Shown here in pieces: positions 35,284 to 44,332 of a stretch of DNA of 64,000 nucleotides. Below the pieces are notes generated by a model. The model saw nothing but the letters and a program-made list of their open reading frames with translations, was not told where the DNA came from and searched no databases. Every line of letters starts with the position of its first letter. The stretch's first letter is position 1. This DNA comes from Methanolinea sp. UBA277 (GTDB lineage: Archaea > Halobacteriota > Methanomicrobia > Methanomicrobiales > Methanospirillaceae), in contig DANP01000020.1 of the NCBI GenBank assembly GCA_002499905.1, positions 186,001-250,000 on the forward strand. Direction: 5' to 3'. Position numbers and translations under genes: made by a program.

Positions 35284-36432
35284 ATGTACGCGGAACGGAT
35301 GGGAGAGCTCCCCCCCTACCTCTTTGCGCGAATTGATGAACTCAAGGCCGCCCGGATCGCACGCGGCGTTGATGTAATCGACCTCGGTGTGGGCGATCCC
35401 GATCTCCCCACACCTCCCCATATCGTGGATGCCCTCTGCCGGGCGGCACAGGACCCCCGGAACCACCACTACCCCTCCTATGCCGGCATGGAGCAGTACC
35501 GGTCCGCGGTCGCCCGCTGGTATGCCGCCCGCTTCGGGGTCAGCCTGGACCCGAAGAAGGAAGTCCTGGCCCTGATGGGCTCCAAGGACGGCATCGCCCA
35601 TGTCCCGGAAGCCTTTGTCAATCCCGGAGACTACGTTCTTGCCCCGAGCCCGGGGTACCCGGTCTACCGGACATCGACCCTCTTTGCCGAGGGAAAGGTC
35701 TACGAGATGCCGCTCCGCCCGGAGCGGAACTTCCTCCCCGACCTCGCTGCCATACCCCGGGACGTGGCCCGGAAAGCCCGGCTGATGTTCCTCAACTACC
35801 CGAACAACCCCACCTCAGCCACCACCCTTCCGGGGTTCTTTGAGGAGGCGGTTGATTTTGCGGCGGACAACGACCTGATCATCGTCCATGACAACGCCTA
35901 TTCCGAGATCGCCTATGACGGATACCAGGCGCCATCGTTCCTCTCAACCCGTGGCGCCATGGAAGTGTCCGTGGAGATGCACTCGCTCTCCAAGACCTAC
36001 AACATGACCGGGTGGCGGATCGGGATGGCCTGCGGGAATGCCGGGATCATTGCCGGTCTTGGCAGGGTCAAGACCAATGTCGATTCCGGGGTCTTTGATG
36101 CTGTCCAGCATGCTGCAATTGCAGCGCTCTCCGGACCGCAGGACTGCATCAGGGAAGCCTGCCGGATCTACGGGGAGCGGCGGGATGTACTGGTTGCAGG
36201 GCTCCGGTCCCTCGGTTACGCAGTCGAAGCCCCGAAAGCGACCTTCTACGTCTGGATGGCGGTCGATGACTGTATGCGGTTTGCCACCCGGCTCCTCGAG
36301 GAAGCCGGCATCGTGGTCACCCCCGGCATCGGTTTCGGCGACGGCGGTGATGGATACGTGCGGTTTGCCCTCACCCGGTCAACGGACCGGATCCGGGAGG
36401 CGGTCGACCGCCTGGGGAGGCTGGCGCAGTGA
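35284..36432 (+). CDS. dapL: LL-diaminopimelate aminotransferase (class I PLP aminotransferase)
   Basis: Converts tetrahydrodipicolinate directly to LL-diaminopimelate, a lysine route used by methanogens. PLP lysine in HSLSKTYNMTGWRIG, with NYPNNPTSA and DNAYSEIAYDG. ATG 35284 is about 25 bases after a weak TATA-like CCTTAATG, suggesting a leaderless transcript; GTG 35257 upstream is possible. The overlapping lysA supports the lysine assignment over a general aspartate aminotransferase. The product has 382 residues. Confidence 0.88.
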   Translation: MYAERMGELPPYLFARIDELKAARIARGVDVIDLGVGDPDLPTPPHIVDALCRAAQDPRNHHYPSYAGMEQYRSAVARWYAARFGVSLDPKKEVLALMGSKDGIAHVPEAFVNPGDYVLAPSPGYPVYRTSTLFAEGKVYEMPLRPERNFLPDLAAIPRDVARKARLMFLNYPNNPTSATTLPGFFEEAVDFAADNDLIIVHDNAYSEIAYDGYQAPSFLSTRGAMEVSVEMHSLSKTYNMTGWRIGMACGNAGIIAGLGRVKTNVDSGVFDAVQHAAIAALSGPQDCIREACRIYGERRDVLVAGLRSLGYAVEAPKATFYVWMAVDDCMRFATRLLEEAGIVVTPGIGFGDGGDGYVRFALTRSTDRIREAVDRLGRLAQ

Positions 36433-37733
36433 ACCTTCCCCCGCATCTGACAATCCGGGACGGTCATCTCTGGATCGGGGAGCACGACACCGTCGACCTT
36501 GCCCGGACCCGGGGCACCCCGCTCTACGTGACCGACCAGGAACGGATTGCCACCTGTTATACTGCATACCGGGAGGCACTTTCCTCCGAATATTCCCGGC
36601 TGCGGATCCTCTACGCCGCAAAAGCGAACGGCAACCTCGCCGTGCTCCGGACCCTGGCCGATCTTGGTGCCGGGGCCGATGTCTTCTCTTCAGGAGAACT
36701 TCACCTTGCTCTCTCCGCAGGAATGGAGCCGCGAAGCCTTCTCTTCAACGGGAGCTCGAAGAGCCGGTCTGACCTCGCCCTCGCTGTTCAGAAAGGAGTC
36801 CCGGTCTCGGTTGATTCGCTCGACGAACTCCGGCAGCTGGACGCTGCTGCCGCGGCAGCAGGGAAGATCGCACGGATCGCCTTCCGGGTGAATCCCGCTG
36901 TTGATGTCCCCACCCACCCGAAGATCGCCACCGGCCTTGCCACGAGCAAGTTCGGGATCGCCCACCACCTCATCCCTTCCGCGTATAAGGAAGCCCTTGC
37001 CTGTTCCCATGTCGAGCCGGTCGGGATCCACTGCCACATCGGGTCCCAGATCCTCGCCGTCGAGCCATTCGCACGGGCCTGTGAGGTGATGATGCGGATC
37101 GTCGGCGAGATCACCAGCATGGGGGTCCGGCTGGAGTTTGTCGACCTGGGCGGAGGGCTTGGCATTCCCTACCACCGCGGAGAAGGGGAGACTGCCCCGA
37201 CTCCTTCAGACTATGCCCGGGCCGTCGTACCCCTGTTCAGGGACGGCATCCGCGAAGCAGGGATCAGTCCGGAACTCTGGATCGAGCCGGGCCGGTCCCT
37301 GGTGGCCGACTCCACCATCCTTCTTGCCGGTGTCAACTCCATCAAGCCGGCATACAGGAACTTTGTCAACGTCGATGCCGGGTTCAGCCTCCTGATCCGG
37401 CCGGCAATGTACGATTCCTGGCACGAGGTGATCGCTGCAAACAAGGCCGGTAAAACAGGATCGGTCCTGTACACTATCGCCGGGCCCATCTGCGAGACCG
37501 GGGATATCCTGGCCCACGACAGGATGCTCCCCGAACTGTCTGACGGAGATCTCATCGCCGTGCTCGATGCAGGGGCGTATGGGTTTGCCATGTCCTCCCA
37601 ATACAACAGCAGGCCCCGGTGCCCGGAAGTCCTCCTGAATGGTGCGGAGGCTGCCCTCATGCGGCGGGGTGAGGATATCCGCGACCTGACCCGCAACATG
37701 GAAATCCCTCCCTGGCAGGAGCCGGGGGACTAG
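36429..37733 (+). CDS. lysA: Diaminopimelate decarboxylase
   Basis: Final step of lysine synthesis, decarboxylating meso-diaminopimelate. Alanine-racemase-like PLP barrel: LYAAKANGNLAVL (PLP lysine), GIHCHIGSQI, DLGGGLGIPY and WIEPGRSLVADS. The C-terminal GPICETGDILA carries the substrate-site cysteine and YGFAMSSQYN the tyrosine. Starts at GTG 36429, overlapping dapL in a GTGA. 434 residues. Confidence 0.95.
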   Translation: MNLPPHLTIRDGHLWIGEHDTVDLARTRGTPLYVTDQERIATCYTAYREALSSEYSRLRILYAAKANGNLAVLRTLADLGAGADVFSSGELHLALSAGMEPRSLLFNGSSKSRSDLALAVQKGVPVSVDSLDELRQLDAAAAAAGKIARIAFRVNPAVDVPTHPKIATGLATSKFGIAHHLIPSAYKEALACSHVEPVGIHCHIGSQILAVEPFARACEVMMRIVGEITSMGVRLEFVDLGGGLGIPYHRGEGETAPTPSDYARAVVPLFRDGIREAGISPELWIEPGRSLVADSTILLAGVNSIKPAYRNFVNVDAGFSLLIRPAMYDSWHEVIAANKAGKTGSVLYTIAGPICETGDILAHDRMLPELSDGDLIAVLDAGAYGFAMSSQYNSRPRCPEVLLNGAEAALMRRGEDIRDLTRNMEIPPWQEPGD

Positions 37734-37749
37734 CGGAGGATCACCTGGC

Positions 37750-39075
37750 GTGCAGTTCCACTATGCACTCGTGGACGACCTGATCAGCAGGGAAGAGTTC
37801 GAACGGCGGGTAGAGGATAAGATGCAGGAGTGCGGCGATCTCCTCGACGATGTCACCGCAGCGATGGTCGTGGTGCACGACCTCGGCAGGGAACATGTCA
37901 AGATCCGGGACCTCGCCATTGGATCCACCCTCTCCTCGTTCTTTGGCAGGGTTGTCTCAGTCTCCCAACTGCGGGAGTTCACACGGAAGGACGGTGAGAA
38001 AGGGTGGGTGGCCCACCTCATTCTCGGGGACGAGACCGGGCAGGTGCGGGCGGTCCTCTGGGACGAAAAGGCCGCCGCGGTTGCCGAGATCGAGCCCGGC
38101 GATGTGCTGGAGATCATCGGAAAGCAGGGGGGACGACAGGGGGACATCGTGGTCCTTGCCCTCCGGAAATCACCCATCGAGATTTCGTGCGGGACAGCGG
38201 TCCAGCCGCAGTATCAACCCCCCGAACGAAAAGACGTGGAGGGAATGGTCCTCCTCATGGGTGAGCCGCGGAGTATTGCCCGCAGGGACGGATCCACATC
38301 CGGGATGATCGAGGGCTGCTTCTTTGACGGCGAGGGCATGGCACGGATCGTGGCATGGGATCCCCCCCTCCTTGCAGACGTCCGGGAAGGGGCGTGCGTG
38401 CGGATTGCCGGGGCGCTGGTGAAACAGCGCAGTACAGGGAAGGAGTACGTGGTTGACGAGCGGAGTTCGATTACTCCCGCACCCCGCGAGTGTTCCTTCC
38501 GGTTCAGCAGGCTCGATGAGGTCCGGACAGACGGGACCTTCGCGGTCGAGGGGACAGTCTCGTCCCTGCAGCCGCCCCGGGCATTCACCTCCCGGGACGG
38601 CCGGGCAAATCATGTCCGGAACCTGGTTATCACCGATACCGCCTGCGATCTCCGGGTGGTCTTCTGGGGCGACCGGGCCCTCATCCCCCTGGTGCCCGGT
38701 GAACGGATCGCCATCTACCAGGGATCGGGCAGGACCGGCCGGGACGGCGGGCTCGAGCTGCACGTCGGCGGGAGCGGGTTTGTCAGGGTTTTGACCCCTG
38801 CAGCAGAGGAGGAGATCGAAATGGAGGGGACGATCATCGTCACCCGTGAAGGGACCTTCCTTGATGACGGGAACGAACGGTTCCTCCTCTCCGGCGAGCA
38901 CCCCCACGGGCACGAAGTCCGCATCCGTGGACTCCTCTCCGGGGACCGGATCACCCCTGTCTCAGTTGAAGACCGGGAACTTGATCCCGCTGCCATCCGG
39001 GCCAGGATACGCACGCTCACCGCCAGTCTGGCCGCGGACAATACTTTCACGCTGCATGGCCGCCAAGATATATGA
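37750..39075 (+). CDS. Replication protein A-like single-stranded DNA-binding protein
   Basis: A 441-residue archaeal RPA with several OB folds (for example about 65-145, 165-250 and 270-345; SSFFGRVVSVSQLREF, VLWDEKAA, VVFWGDRALIPLVPGERI). No zinc-finger cysteines are seen. It coats single-stranded DNA in replication and repair. Start GTG 37750 with GGAGG 10 bases upstream. It is followed 40 bases later by radA, so single-strand coating and strand exchange genes are linked. Confidence 0.9.
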   Translation: MQFHYALVDDLISREEFERRVEDKMQECGDLLDDVTAAMVVVHDLGREHVKIRDLAIGSTLSSFFGRVVSVSQLREFTRKDGEKGWVAHLILGDETGQVRAVLWDEKAAAVAEIEPGDVLEIIGKQGGRQGDIVVLALRKSPIEISCGTAVQPQYQPPERKDVEGMVLLMGEPRSIARRDGSTSGMIEGCFFDGEGMARIVAWDPPLLADVREGACVRIAGALVKQRSTGKEYVVDERSSITPAPRECSFRFSRLDEVRTDGTFAVEGTVSSLQPPRAFTSRDGRANHVRNLVITDTACDLRVVFWGDRALIPLVPGERIAIYQGSGRTGRDGGLELHVGGSGFVRVLTPAAEEEIEMEGTIIVTREGTFLDDGNERFLLSGEHPHGHEVRIRGLLSGDRITPVSVEDRELDPAAIRARIRTLTASLAADNTFTLHGRQDI

Positions 39076-39115
39076 CAGGGAACACTACGCTCTCTATGTC
39101 AGAGGTGACTACACT

Positions 39116-40087
39116 ATGACCAAAGGACCCCTGGAACTTGAAGATCTCCCCGGAGTCGGCCCCACGACCGCAGAGAAGCTCCGCGAGGCCGGGTTCGTCA
39201 CCGTGGAGAGCATTGCCACCGCCTCTCCCGCCGAACTTGCAGAGACCGCGGAGATTGGAGAATCTGTTGCAAAGAAGATGATCAAATCCGCCCGCGAACT
39301 GGTCGATATCGGAGGGTTCAGGACCGGGAAGGATGTATTTGAGCAGCGGAAGGAGATCCGGAAGCTCAAAACCCTGGTCCCGGAGCTCGATGACCTGCTG
39401 GGCGGCGGGATGGAGACCCAGGCCATCACCGAACTGTACGGCGAGTTCGGTTCAGGGAAGAGTCAGATCGTCCACCAGATGGCGGTCAACGTCCAGCTCC
39501 CCGAAGAGGCGGGAGGGCTGAACGGGAGTGCCATCTACATCGATACCGAGAACACCTTCCGGCCTGAGCGTATCGAGCAGATGGTCATCGGCCTCGGGAT
39601 CGATGCCGACCCGCAGGACTTCCTCGAGAACATCCATGTGGCCAGAGCCCACACCTCCGACCACCAGATGCTGATGGTGGAGACGGCACGGGAACGGGCT
39701 GCAGAGCTCAAAACCACCGACAGACCGGTCAAGCTCTTTGTCATCGACTCGCTCACCTCGCACTTCAGGGCCGAGTATGCCGGGCGGGGGACCCTTGCCA
39801 CACGCCAGCAGAAGCTGAACCGCCACCTCCACGATCTCTTCAAGCTGTGCGATGAGAACAATGCGGTCGGGCTGGTCACCAACCAGGTGCTCTCCAACCC
39901 GGCGGTTTTCTTCGGCGACCCCACCAAGCCCATCGGGGGGAACATCGTCGGCCATACCGCAACGTTCCGCATCTACCTGCGAAAGAGCAAAGGCGGTAAA
40001 CGGATCGCACGCCTCGTGGACAGCCCGAACCTCCCTGAGGGCGAGGCACCATTCATGGTGGAGGAGGCAGGACTCAAATCGTGCTGA
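39116..40087 (+). CDS. radA: DNA recombinase RadA
   Basis: Archaeal RecA/Rad51 recombinase that catalyses strand exchange. An N-terminal helix-hairpin-helix domain (LEDLPGVGPTTAEKLREAG) precedes Walker A GEFGSGKSQ (109-117) and Walker B LFVIDSLTSHF. ATG 39116 follows CAGAGGTGAC; the longer frame from 38846 is RPA shadow. No intein. 323 residues. Its end overlaps the phosphatase gene by 7 bases. Confidence 0.97.
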   Translation: MTKGPLELEDLPGVGPTTAEKLREAGFVTVESIATASPAELAETAEIGESVAKKMIKSARELVDIGGFRTGKDVFEQRKEIRKLKTLVPELDDLLGGGMETQAITELYGEFGSGKSQIVHQMAVNVQLPEEAGGLNGSAIYIDTENTFRPERIEQMVIGLGIDADPQDFLENIHVARAHTSDHQMLMVETARERAAELKTTDRPVKLFVIDSLTSHFRAEYAGRGTLATRQQKLNRHLHDLFKLCDENNAVGLVTNQVLSNPAVFFGDPTKPIGGNIVGHTATFRIYLRKSKGGKRIARLVDSPNLPEGEAPFMVEEAGLKSC

Positions 40088-40779
40088 AGGGGCTTGTCAC
40101 CGATATCGATGGAACGATAACCGATCGGCACCGGAGGATCCATACCGGTGCCATCTCTGCTCTCCGGGTGTTGTGCGACCACGGGGTTGAAGTGGTGCTT
40201 GCCAGTGGCAACACCTCCTGTTTTATGGATGCCGTCTCACGGATGATCGGCACTCAGGGGAACTTCATTGCCGAGAACGGCGGTGTCTGGCGGGCAGGGT
40301 ACACCGGGGAACTGCGCATCCTCGGTGACCAGTCCGTGGTCAGGGATGCGCTCGATGCCGTTGTCGCTTTCTACCGGGAGAATGGCGTCACCCTTGATAT
40401 GTACAGCCCCACCTACCGGTTTGCCGACCGTGCCTTCGCCCGGACCGTTTCTCCCGATGAGGTCCGGGATATCGTCCGGGATCTTCCGGTGGAGGTCATC
40501 GACACCGGGTTCGCCATCCACATCCAGGCCCGCGGGATCAGCAAAGGCTTCGCTTTTCTCTCGCTGGCCGCTGAACTCGGGCTCGATCCGTCAGATTTTC
40601 TCTCGGTCGGGGATGCCGAGAACGATATGGACCTGCTGAAATTTGCGGGCGTCGGCGTGGCAGTCCGGAATGCCCCTGAGAAATTAGCCGCAGCCGCCAC
40701 GTGGGTGTCGGAAAAGAAGTATGGCGAAGGGTTTATTGAAGCCCTCGAACGGTATATGCCCTATTTCCTGGAGAGATAG
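40081..40779 (+). CDS. Phosphoglycolate phosphatase, archaeal HAD type
   Basis: HAD hydrolase of the archaeal phosphoglycolate/sucrose-phosphatase-like group. Motif I is VTDIDGTITD, motif II ASGNTSC, the lysine is in GISKGFAF and the last motif is SVGDAENDMDLL. It probably removes phosphoglycolate formed at DNA ends or by metabolism, which fits its overlap with radA. Starts at GTG 40081. 232 residues. Its end overlaps the PRC-barrel gene by 19 bases on the opposite strand. Confidence 0.88.
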   Translation: MLKGLVTDIDGTITDRHRRIHTGAISALRVLCDHGVEVVLASGNTSCFMDAVSRMIGTQGNFIAENGGVWRAGYTGELRILGDQSVVRDALDAVVAFYRENGVTLDMYSPTYRFADRAFARTVSPDEVRDIVRDLPVEVIDTGFAIHIQARGISKGFAFLSLAAELGLDPSDFLSVGDAENDMDLLKFAGVGVAVRNAPEKLAAAATWVSEKKYGEGFIEALERYMPYFLER

Positions 40780-41012
40780 CGGTCCACGATGATATAGTCC
40801 TTGATGTCCTTGACCGCCTCGAAGGGGATGAACAGGCGGTCCCCCTCAACCCGGTATCCGGTGGTATCGAACGCGGGATCGGGGTAGACGATCAGGTCCA
40901 CCACCTGCCCGGTATTGAAGTCGACGACGAGGTTTTTGAGGGTCCCGATCATCTTCCCTTCATTGGTGACGATCTTCTTCTTGGAAAGGCTGCGGGCTAA
41001 CACTCTGGCCAT
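40761..41012 (-). CDS. PRC-barrel domain protein
   Basis: An 83-residue beta-barrel protein (KKKIVTNEGKMIGTLKNLVVDFNTGQV). PRC barrels occur in RNA-processing factors and photosynthetic reaction centres; small archaeal forms may take part in RNA or division complexes. A strong TATA-like TATTTAAATATTAAT lies about 20-30 bases upstream (41031-41043), giving a very short leader. The rest of 41044-41193 holds nothing recognised. Confidence 0.85.
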   Translation of the reverse strand: MARVLARSLSKKKIVTNEGKMIGTLKNLVVDFNTGQVVDLIVYPDPAFDTTGYRVEGDRLFIPFEAVKDIKDYIIVDRYLSRK

Positions 41013-41193
41013 AAGAGAACTGTTGAGCTATTAATATTTAAATATGTTCAAAAACGTGCGGATGGATTGCAGTTCACTGAACCGGGCCGGAATTGGTGAG
41101 AAATGGCCCCACCGCTGGACCTTCGTGCCTTCTTTTCCCTCACCCGGAACAGGCAGGTATTGCCGGGCACCTGTCCGGCACCACGGGATCGCG

Positions 41194-42072
41194 TCAGAGC
41201 GAGGGAAACTGCCTGATGATATCGGACTGGCTCAGGATTCCCACCGGCTGCTCACCCTCCATAACCACCAGCCTCCCGATCTCCCGCTCCTTGAACCGGC
41301 GGATCACCTCAAAGAGGTGAACGGTTGAGGGGGCTTTCTCGACATCGGTGGTCATGATGGAGGAGACCTTTTCGGTGAGGGGTTTTTCCTCACCGATGGC
41401 CTTGGCGATATCGCTCATGGTCACGATGCCGGTGAGAATCTTCCCGTTCATCACCGGGGCTCCATGGATGTGGTGCTGATTGAAGAGACGGATAGCATCG
41501 ATCAGGGTATCGGTATCCCGGAGGGTGATGAGGGGGCTGCTCATGTAGTACCTGATCTGCTTCTTGGGCAGTGAGATCATCTCGTAGGTAGAGATGAGGA
41601 GCGTCTGGGAGACCTCGTCCTTCCCGTATACCTCCCCCCGGATGAGGAGCCGGTTGACCGGTGTCGGGCCAATGGTGAGGTTGTCACCGATCTCAAAACC
41701 CCGCAGGCTCCCCATCACCCGCACGCTGGCCTGGCAGATGTCTGGATGGCAGAGTGTGGTAAAAGCAATCTCCACCACCTTTATTCCCTTGATGATCTCC
41801 CCCTCACGGGATATCGGCACATCATACTCACCTTCGGTGAGCCCGAGGTTCAGCTCCCGATAAGCCCGTGCCGTGGGATTGTACCCCCCCTTCGGGCCGG
41901 GAATGCCGTCCACCAGCCCGATGGCCTTGAGGGCCTGCATCTGGTTGCGGACTGTGCCCGGGTTCCTCCGGATGACCTCGGCAATCTCCTCCCCCTTGAT
42001 GGGGTGGGAATGCTGATGGTAGAGGCTGATGAGCGTGATCAGGATATCCTTCTGGATGAGGGATAAATCCAT
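41194..42072 (-). CDS. Winged-helix transcription regulator with CBS pair
   Basis: A 292-residue regulator. Residues 1-70 form a winged helix (GEEIAEVIRRNPGTVRNQMQALKAIGLVDG), the middle part (about 75-170) carries CHPDICQASVRVMG, and two CBS domains (about 178-292; YMSSPLITLRDTDTL and IMTTDVEKAPSTVHL) probably sense an adenosyl ligand. It is divergent from the NOG1-like GTPase with only 49 bases between, and a palindrome at its promoter suggests autoregulation. Confidence 0.87.
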   Translation of the reverse strand: MDLSLIQKDILITLISLYHQHSHPIKGEEIAEVIRRNPGTVRNQMQALKAIGLVDGIPGPKGGYNPTARAYRELNLGLTEGEYDVPISREGEIIKGIKVVEIAFTTLCHPDICQASVRVMGSLRGFEIGDNLTIGPTPVNRLLIRGEVYGKDEVSQTLLISTYEMISLPKKQIRYYMSSPLITLRDTDTLIDAIRLFNQHHIHGAPVMNGKILTGIVTMSDIAKAIGEEKPLTEKVSSIMTTDVEKAPSTVHLFEVIRRFKEREIGRLVVMEGEQPVGILSQSDIIRQFPSL

Positions 42073-42080
42073 AGTGGTTT

Positions 42081-42090
42081 ATCATATGAT
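42081..42090. promoter_or_regulatory. Palindrome at the divergent CBS-regulator promoter
   Basis: ATCATATGAT is a perfect 10-base palindrome between the regulator start (42072) and its minus-strand TATA-like AATATATATGC (about 42095-42105). That puts it around the expected transcription start, a usual place for a repressor site in archaea. Binding by the adjacent regulator is inference. Confidence 0.4.
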
Positions 42091-42121
42091 TTTGCATATA
42101 TATTGATTGGGTTGAATTCTG

Positions 42122-43078
42122 GTGGAGTTTGAAAAAATCCCCACGGTGCCGACCGCCGATGAGATACTGGACCGGAGTTTCCGGCGTGCAGCATCGAAGA
42201 TGAGGCTCAAACGGAACAAGGATCGGGCAAATGAAGAATTTGTCAGGGTGGTCAGCCAGGCTATTCATGACCGCCTCGTCCGTGTCATGCAGTCTTTTCC
42301 TGATTTTAACACTGTTCCTCCCTTCTACCGCGATATCGTAGATATCATGTGGGGGCTGGACCGGGTGAGGAAATCACTCGGCGCTGTCGGATGGGCAGCC
42401 CGGTGGGCGAGGACCCACGGGCCAGGGCTCGCCTACCAGACCAGGAGAGGCGAGGATACCGCTGTCTATCGCAAGCGGGCCGTTGCCCGCCTTTCCTCCG
42501 TTGTCCACCAGATCGATGACGACCTCCGCTTCCTCAATGAGATGCGAAACATCATCCGGAAACTACCGCATGTCGCGGATGAATTCACCGTGGTGGTAGC
42601 CGGCTATCCCAATGTCGGGAAGTCTTCCTTCATACGCCTGGTCTCTTCGGCCGACCCTGAAGTTGCCTCGTATCCTTTCACCACCAAGGGTATCATCGTT
42701 GGCCACCGGATGGCGGGGGATGAGCGGATGCAGTTTATCGATACCCCCGGCCTCCTTGATCGGCTCCCTGAGGAGCGGAACCCGATCGAGCGTCAGGCGC
42801 TGACCGCGATCATCAACCTCGCTGACGTCATCCTCTGCCTCCTCGACGCAAGCGAGCATTGCGGGTATCCCATCGAAGAACAGGTCAGGCTCCTCCACGA
42901 GATCGAGGGAATGGTCGATATTCCGGTGGTGGTGGTGGTAAACAAATCAGATCTCGTCTATTTTGACGGATACCTCAACATGTCGACCGAGACCGGAGAA
43001 GGAGTTACTGAAGTGATGGAGAACCTCCTCCACATCCGGGAGCGGTCACAGAAGGAAGGAGAGGCCGTACCCTGCTAG
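42122..43078 (+). CDS. NOG1-like GTP-binding protein
   Basis: A GTPase related to NOG1/Obg, implicated in large ribosomal subunit assembly. An N-terminal helical domain (about 1-155) is followed by G1 AGYPNVGKSSF (about 160-170), G3 DTPG and G4 NKSD (VVVVNKSDLV). 318 residues, starting at GTG 42122. Its end overlaps the convergent presenilin-like gene by 33 bases. Confidence 0.92.
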   Translation: MEFEKIPTVPTADEILDRSFRRAASKMRLKRNKDRANEEFVRVVSQAIHDRLVRVMQSFPDFNTVPPFYRDIVDIMWGLDRVRKSLGAVGWAARWARTHGPGLAYQTRRGEDTAVYRKRAVARLSSVVHQIDDDLRFLNEMRNIIRKLPHVADEFTVVVAGYPNVGKSSFIRLVSSADPEVASYPFTTKGIIVGHRMAGDERMQFIDTPGLLDRLPEERNPIERQALTAIINLADVILCLLDASEHCGYPIEEQVRLLHEIEGMVDIPVVVVVNKSDLVYFDGYLNMSTETGEGVTEVMENLLHIRERSQKEGEAVPC

Positions 43079-43936
43079 GAAACCGAGGATGGCCCCGCCG
43101 TTGATTGGCGGGAGGCCGGCCTGCGGTTTCCCCTTCTGGACCACGGTCAGGAGCAGTGAGAGGCCGATAACCGACCCGATAATCGCACCGAGCGCTGGCA
43201 GGGTGATGAACCCGGCCAGCCGGGTGCTGTTCAGGAAGACGTTTGCCGATACCACCAGGATCGAGGGCATGATCAGGTCACCCATGCCGATCACGAAGGC
43301 CGCCCGCTCACCGCTATCCAGATCCCCGATCCCCTCCCGCATGAAACTGTAGCCCCTCCGCTTGGGAACGATGAACAGGATAGGAGATTTTATATCGATC
43401 ACCCCTTCGGCGAGAGTGATCATATGCCGGGTCTTGTACACCGAGATGGCGTCATAGACCATCAGGAGGATCAGGAGGATGAGGACCGGGATGATGTTCA
43501 GGGATATTCCGAAGATGGAGGCTGCCCCGGCAGCAATGAGGATTCCCAGGGTATCGATGATGAACCACTCGGGGTAGAGGTACAGGAGAGCGGTGGCGAG
43601 CAGGGAGAGCGCGAGGGTCGCTCCCAGCGTACCCGGGATCACGCCGAGGAAGTAGACGGTGATCCCGGCAAAGATATAGATGAAGGTGAAGAAGATGGAG
43701 ACCGCGATGATGACCCCGATGAACTTCTTCCACCGGTACTTGATGAGCACGAGGAGAAACGCGGTGAAGACGAGGAGGATCGCGATGAAGATCAGGGGGT
43801 TTGCCACCGATTCCGGATCCTCGAATGCCGTGATTCCTGCGGTCTGCATGGGCAGGGAGAGGAGGAGCGCAATGACTTCCACCAGCACGAGCATGGCGGG
43901 GATAGTGATGAGAGGCAGGAGTCGTGACCAGTTCAT
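43046..43936 (-). CDS. Presenilin/signal-peptide-peptidase-like intramembrane aspartyl protease
   Basis: A 296-residue protein with about nine hydrophobic helices. Catalytic aspartates are in VYDAIS (Asp162) and IGMGDLIMPS (GMGD, Asp220), the YD and GxGD pair of this family. The PAL motif before the last helix is degenerate (AGLPPINGG near 275-280); another LPALG lies at 246-250 in the previous helix. It likely cleaves membrane segments. The 3' end overlaps the NOG1-like gene. Confidence 0.87.
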   Translation of the reverse strand: MNWSRLLPLITIPAMLVLVEVIALLLSLPMQTAGITAFEDPESVANPLIFIAILLVFTAFLLVLIKYRWKKFIGVIIAVSIFFTFIYIFAGITVYFLGVIPGTLGATLALSLLATALLYLYPEWFIIDTLGILIAAGAASIFGISLNIIPVLILLILLMVYDAISVYKTRHMITLAEGVIDIKSPILFIVPKRRGYSFMREGIGDLDSGERAAFVIGMGDLIMPSILVVSANVFLNSTRLAGFITLPALGAIIGSVIGLSLLLTVVQKGKPQAGLPPINGGAILGFLAGYGLSFLL

Positions 43937-43993
43937 GAGAAAACCCCGGGAATCACAGGTAACTTAATTACCCGGTCTTCATCATGTAAAAAC

Positions 43994-44308
43994 ATGGATA
44001 TACGTGAGTATCTGGGGGATATAATACTCATTATCATTCTCGCGGCATCGACTTTGTGGCTCTTCTCACTGCTCATGGCAGACCAGGCCAGGACCATCGC
44101 AGCGATGCTCATCGTGCTCTCCCTCGCCGGCCTTCTCGTGATCGTCCACCACAAGATCCGTCTCATTGAGCGCAACATCACCAACCGTGAACGGATGATC
44201 CGGGTCAACCTTGAGGAGATCTCTGCCAAGATGGCGCAGCGGTATGACAGCAGCATCGCCCGTATCGAAGATGTCGTCGAAGAGGTCTCCCGAAAGGTAT
44301 ATCGGTAA
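43994..44308 (+). CDS. Small membrane protein with coiled-coil tail
   Basis: A 104-residue protein with two hydrophobic helices (DIILIIILAASTLWLFSLLM and TIAAMLIVLSLAGLLVIV) and a charged C-terminal helix (about 55-104, RLIERNITNRERMIRVNLEE) likely to form a coiled coil in the cytoplasm. Family not recognised. It lies 24 bases upstream of the flap endonuclease gene, so the two may be co-transcribed. Confidence 0.7.
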   Translation: MDIREYLGDIILIIILAASTLWLFSLLMADQARTIAAMLIVLSLAGLLVIVHHKIRLIERNITNRERMIRVNLEEISAKMAQRYDSSIARIEDVVEEVSRKVYR

Positions 44309-44332
44309 TCCTTCAGGGACGGTGATTTGGGA

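Noticed and set aside
38846..39115. N-terminal extension of RadA by 90 residues
   Set aside because: It overlaps the RPA gene and reads as low-complexity shadow; the ATG at 39116 restores the normal RadA N-terminus.
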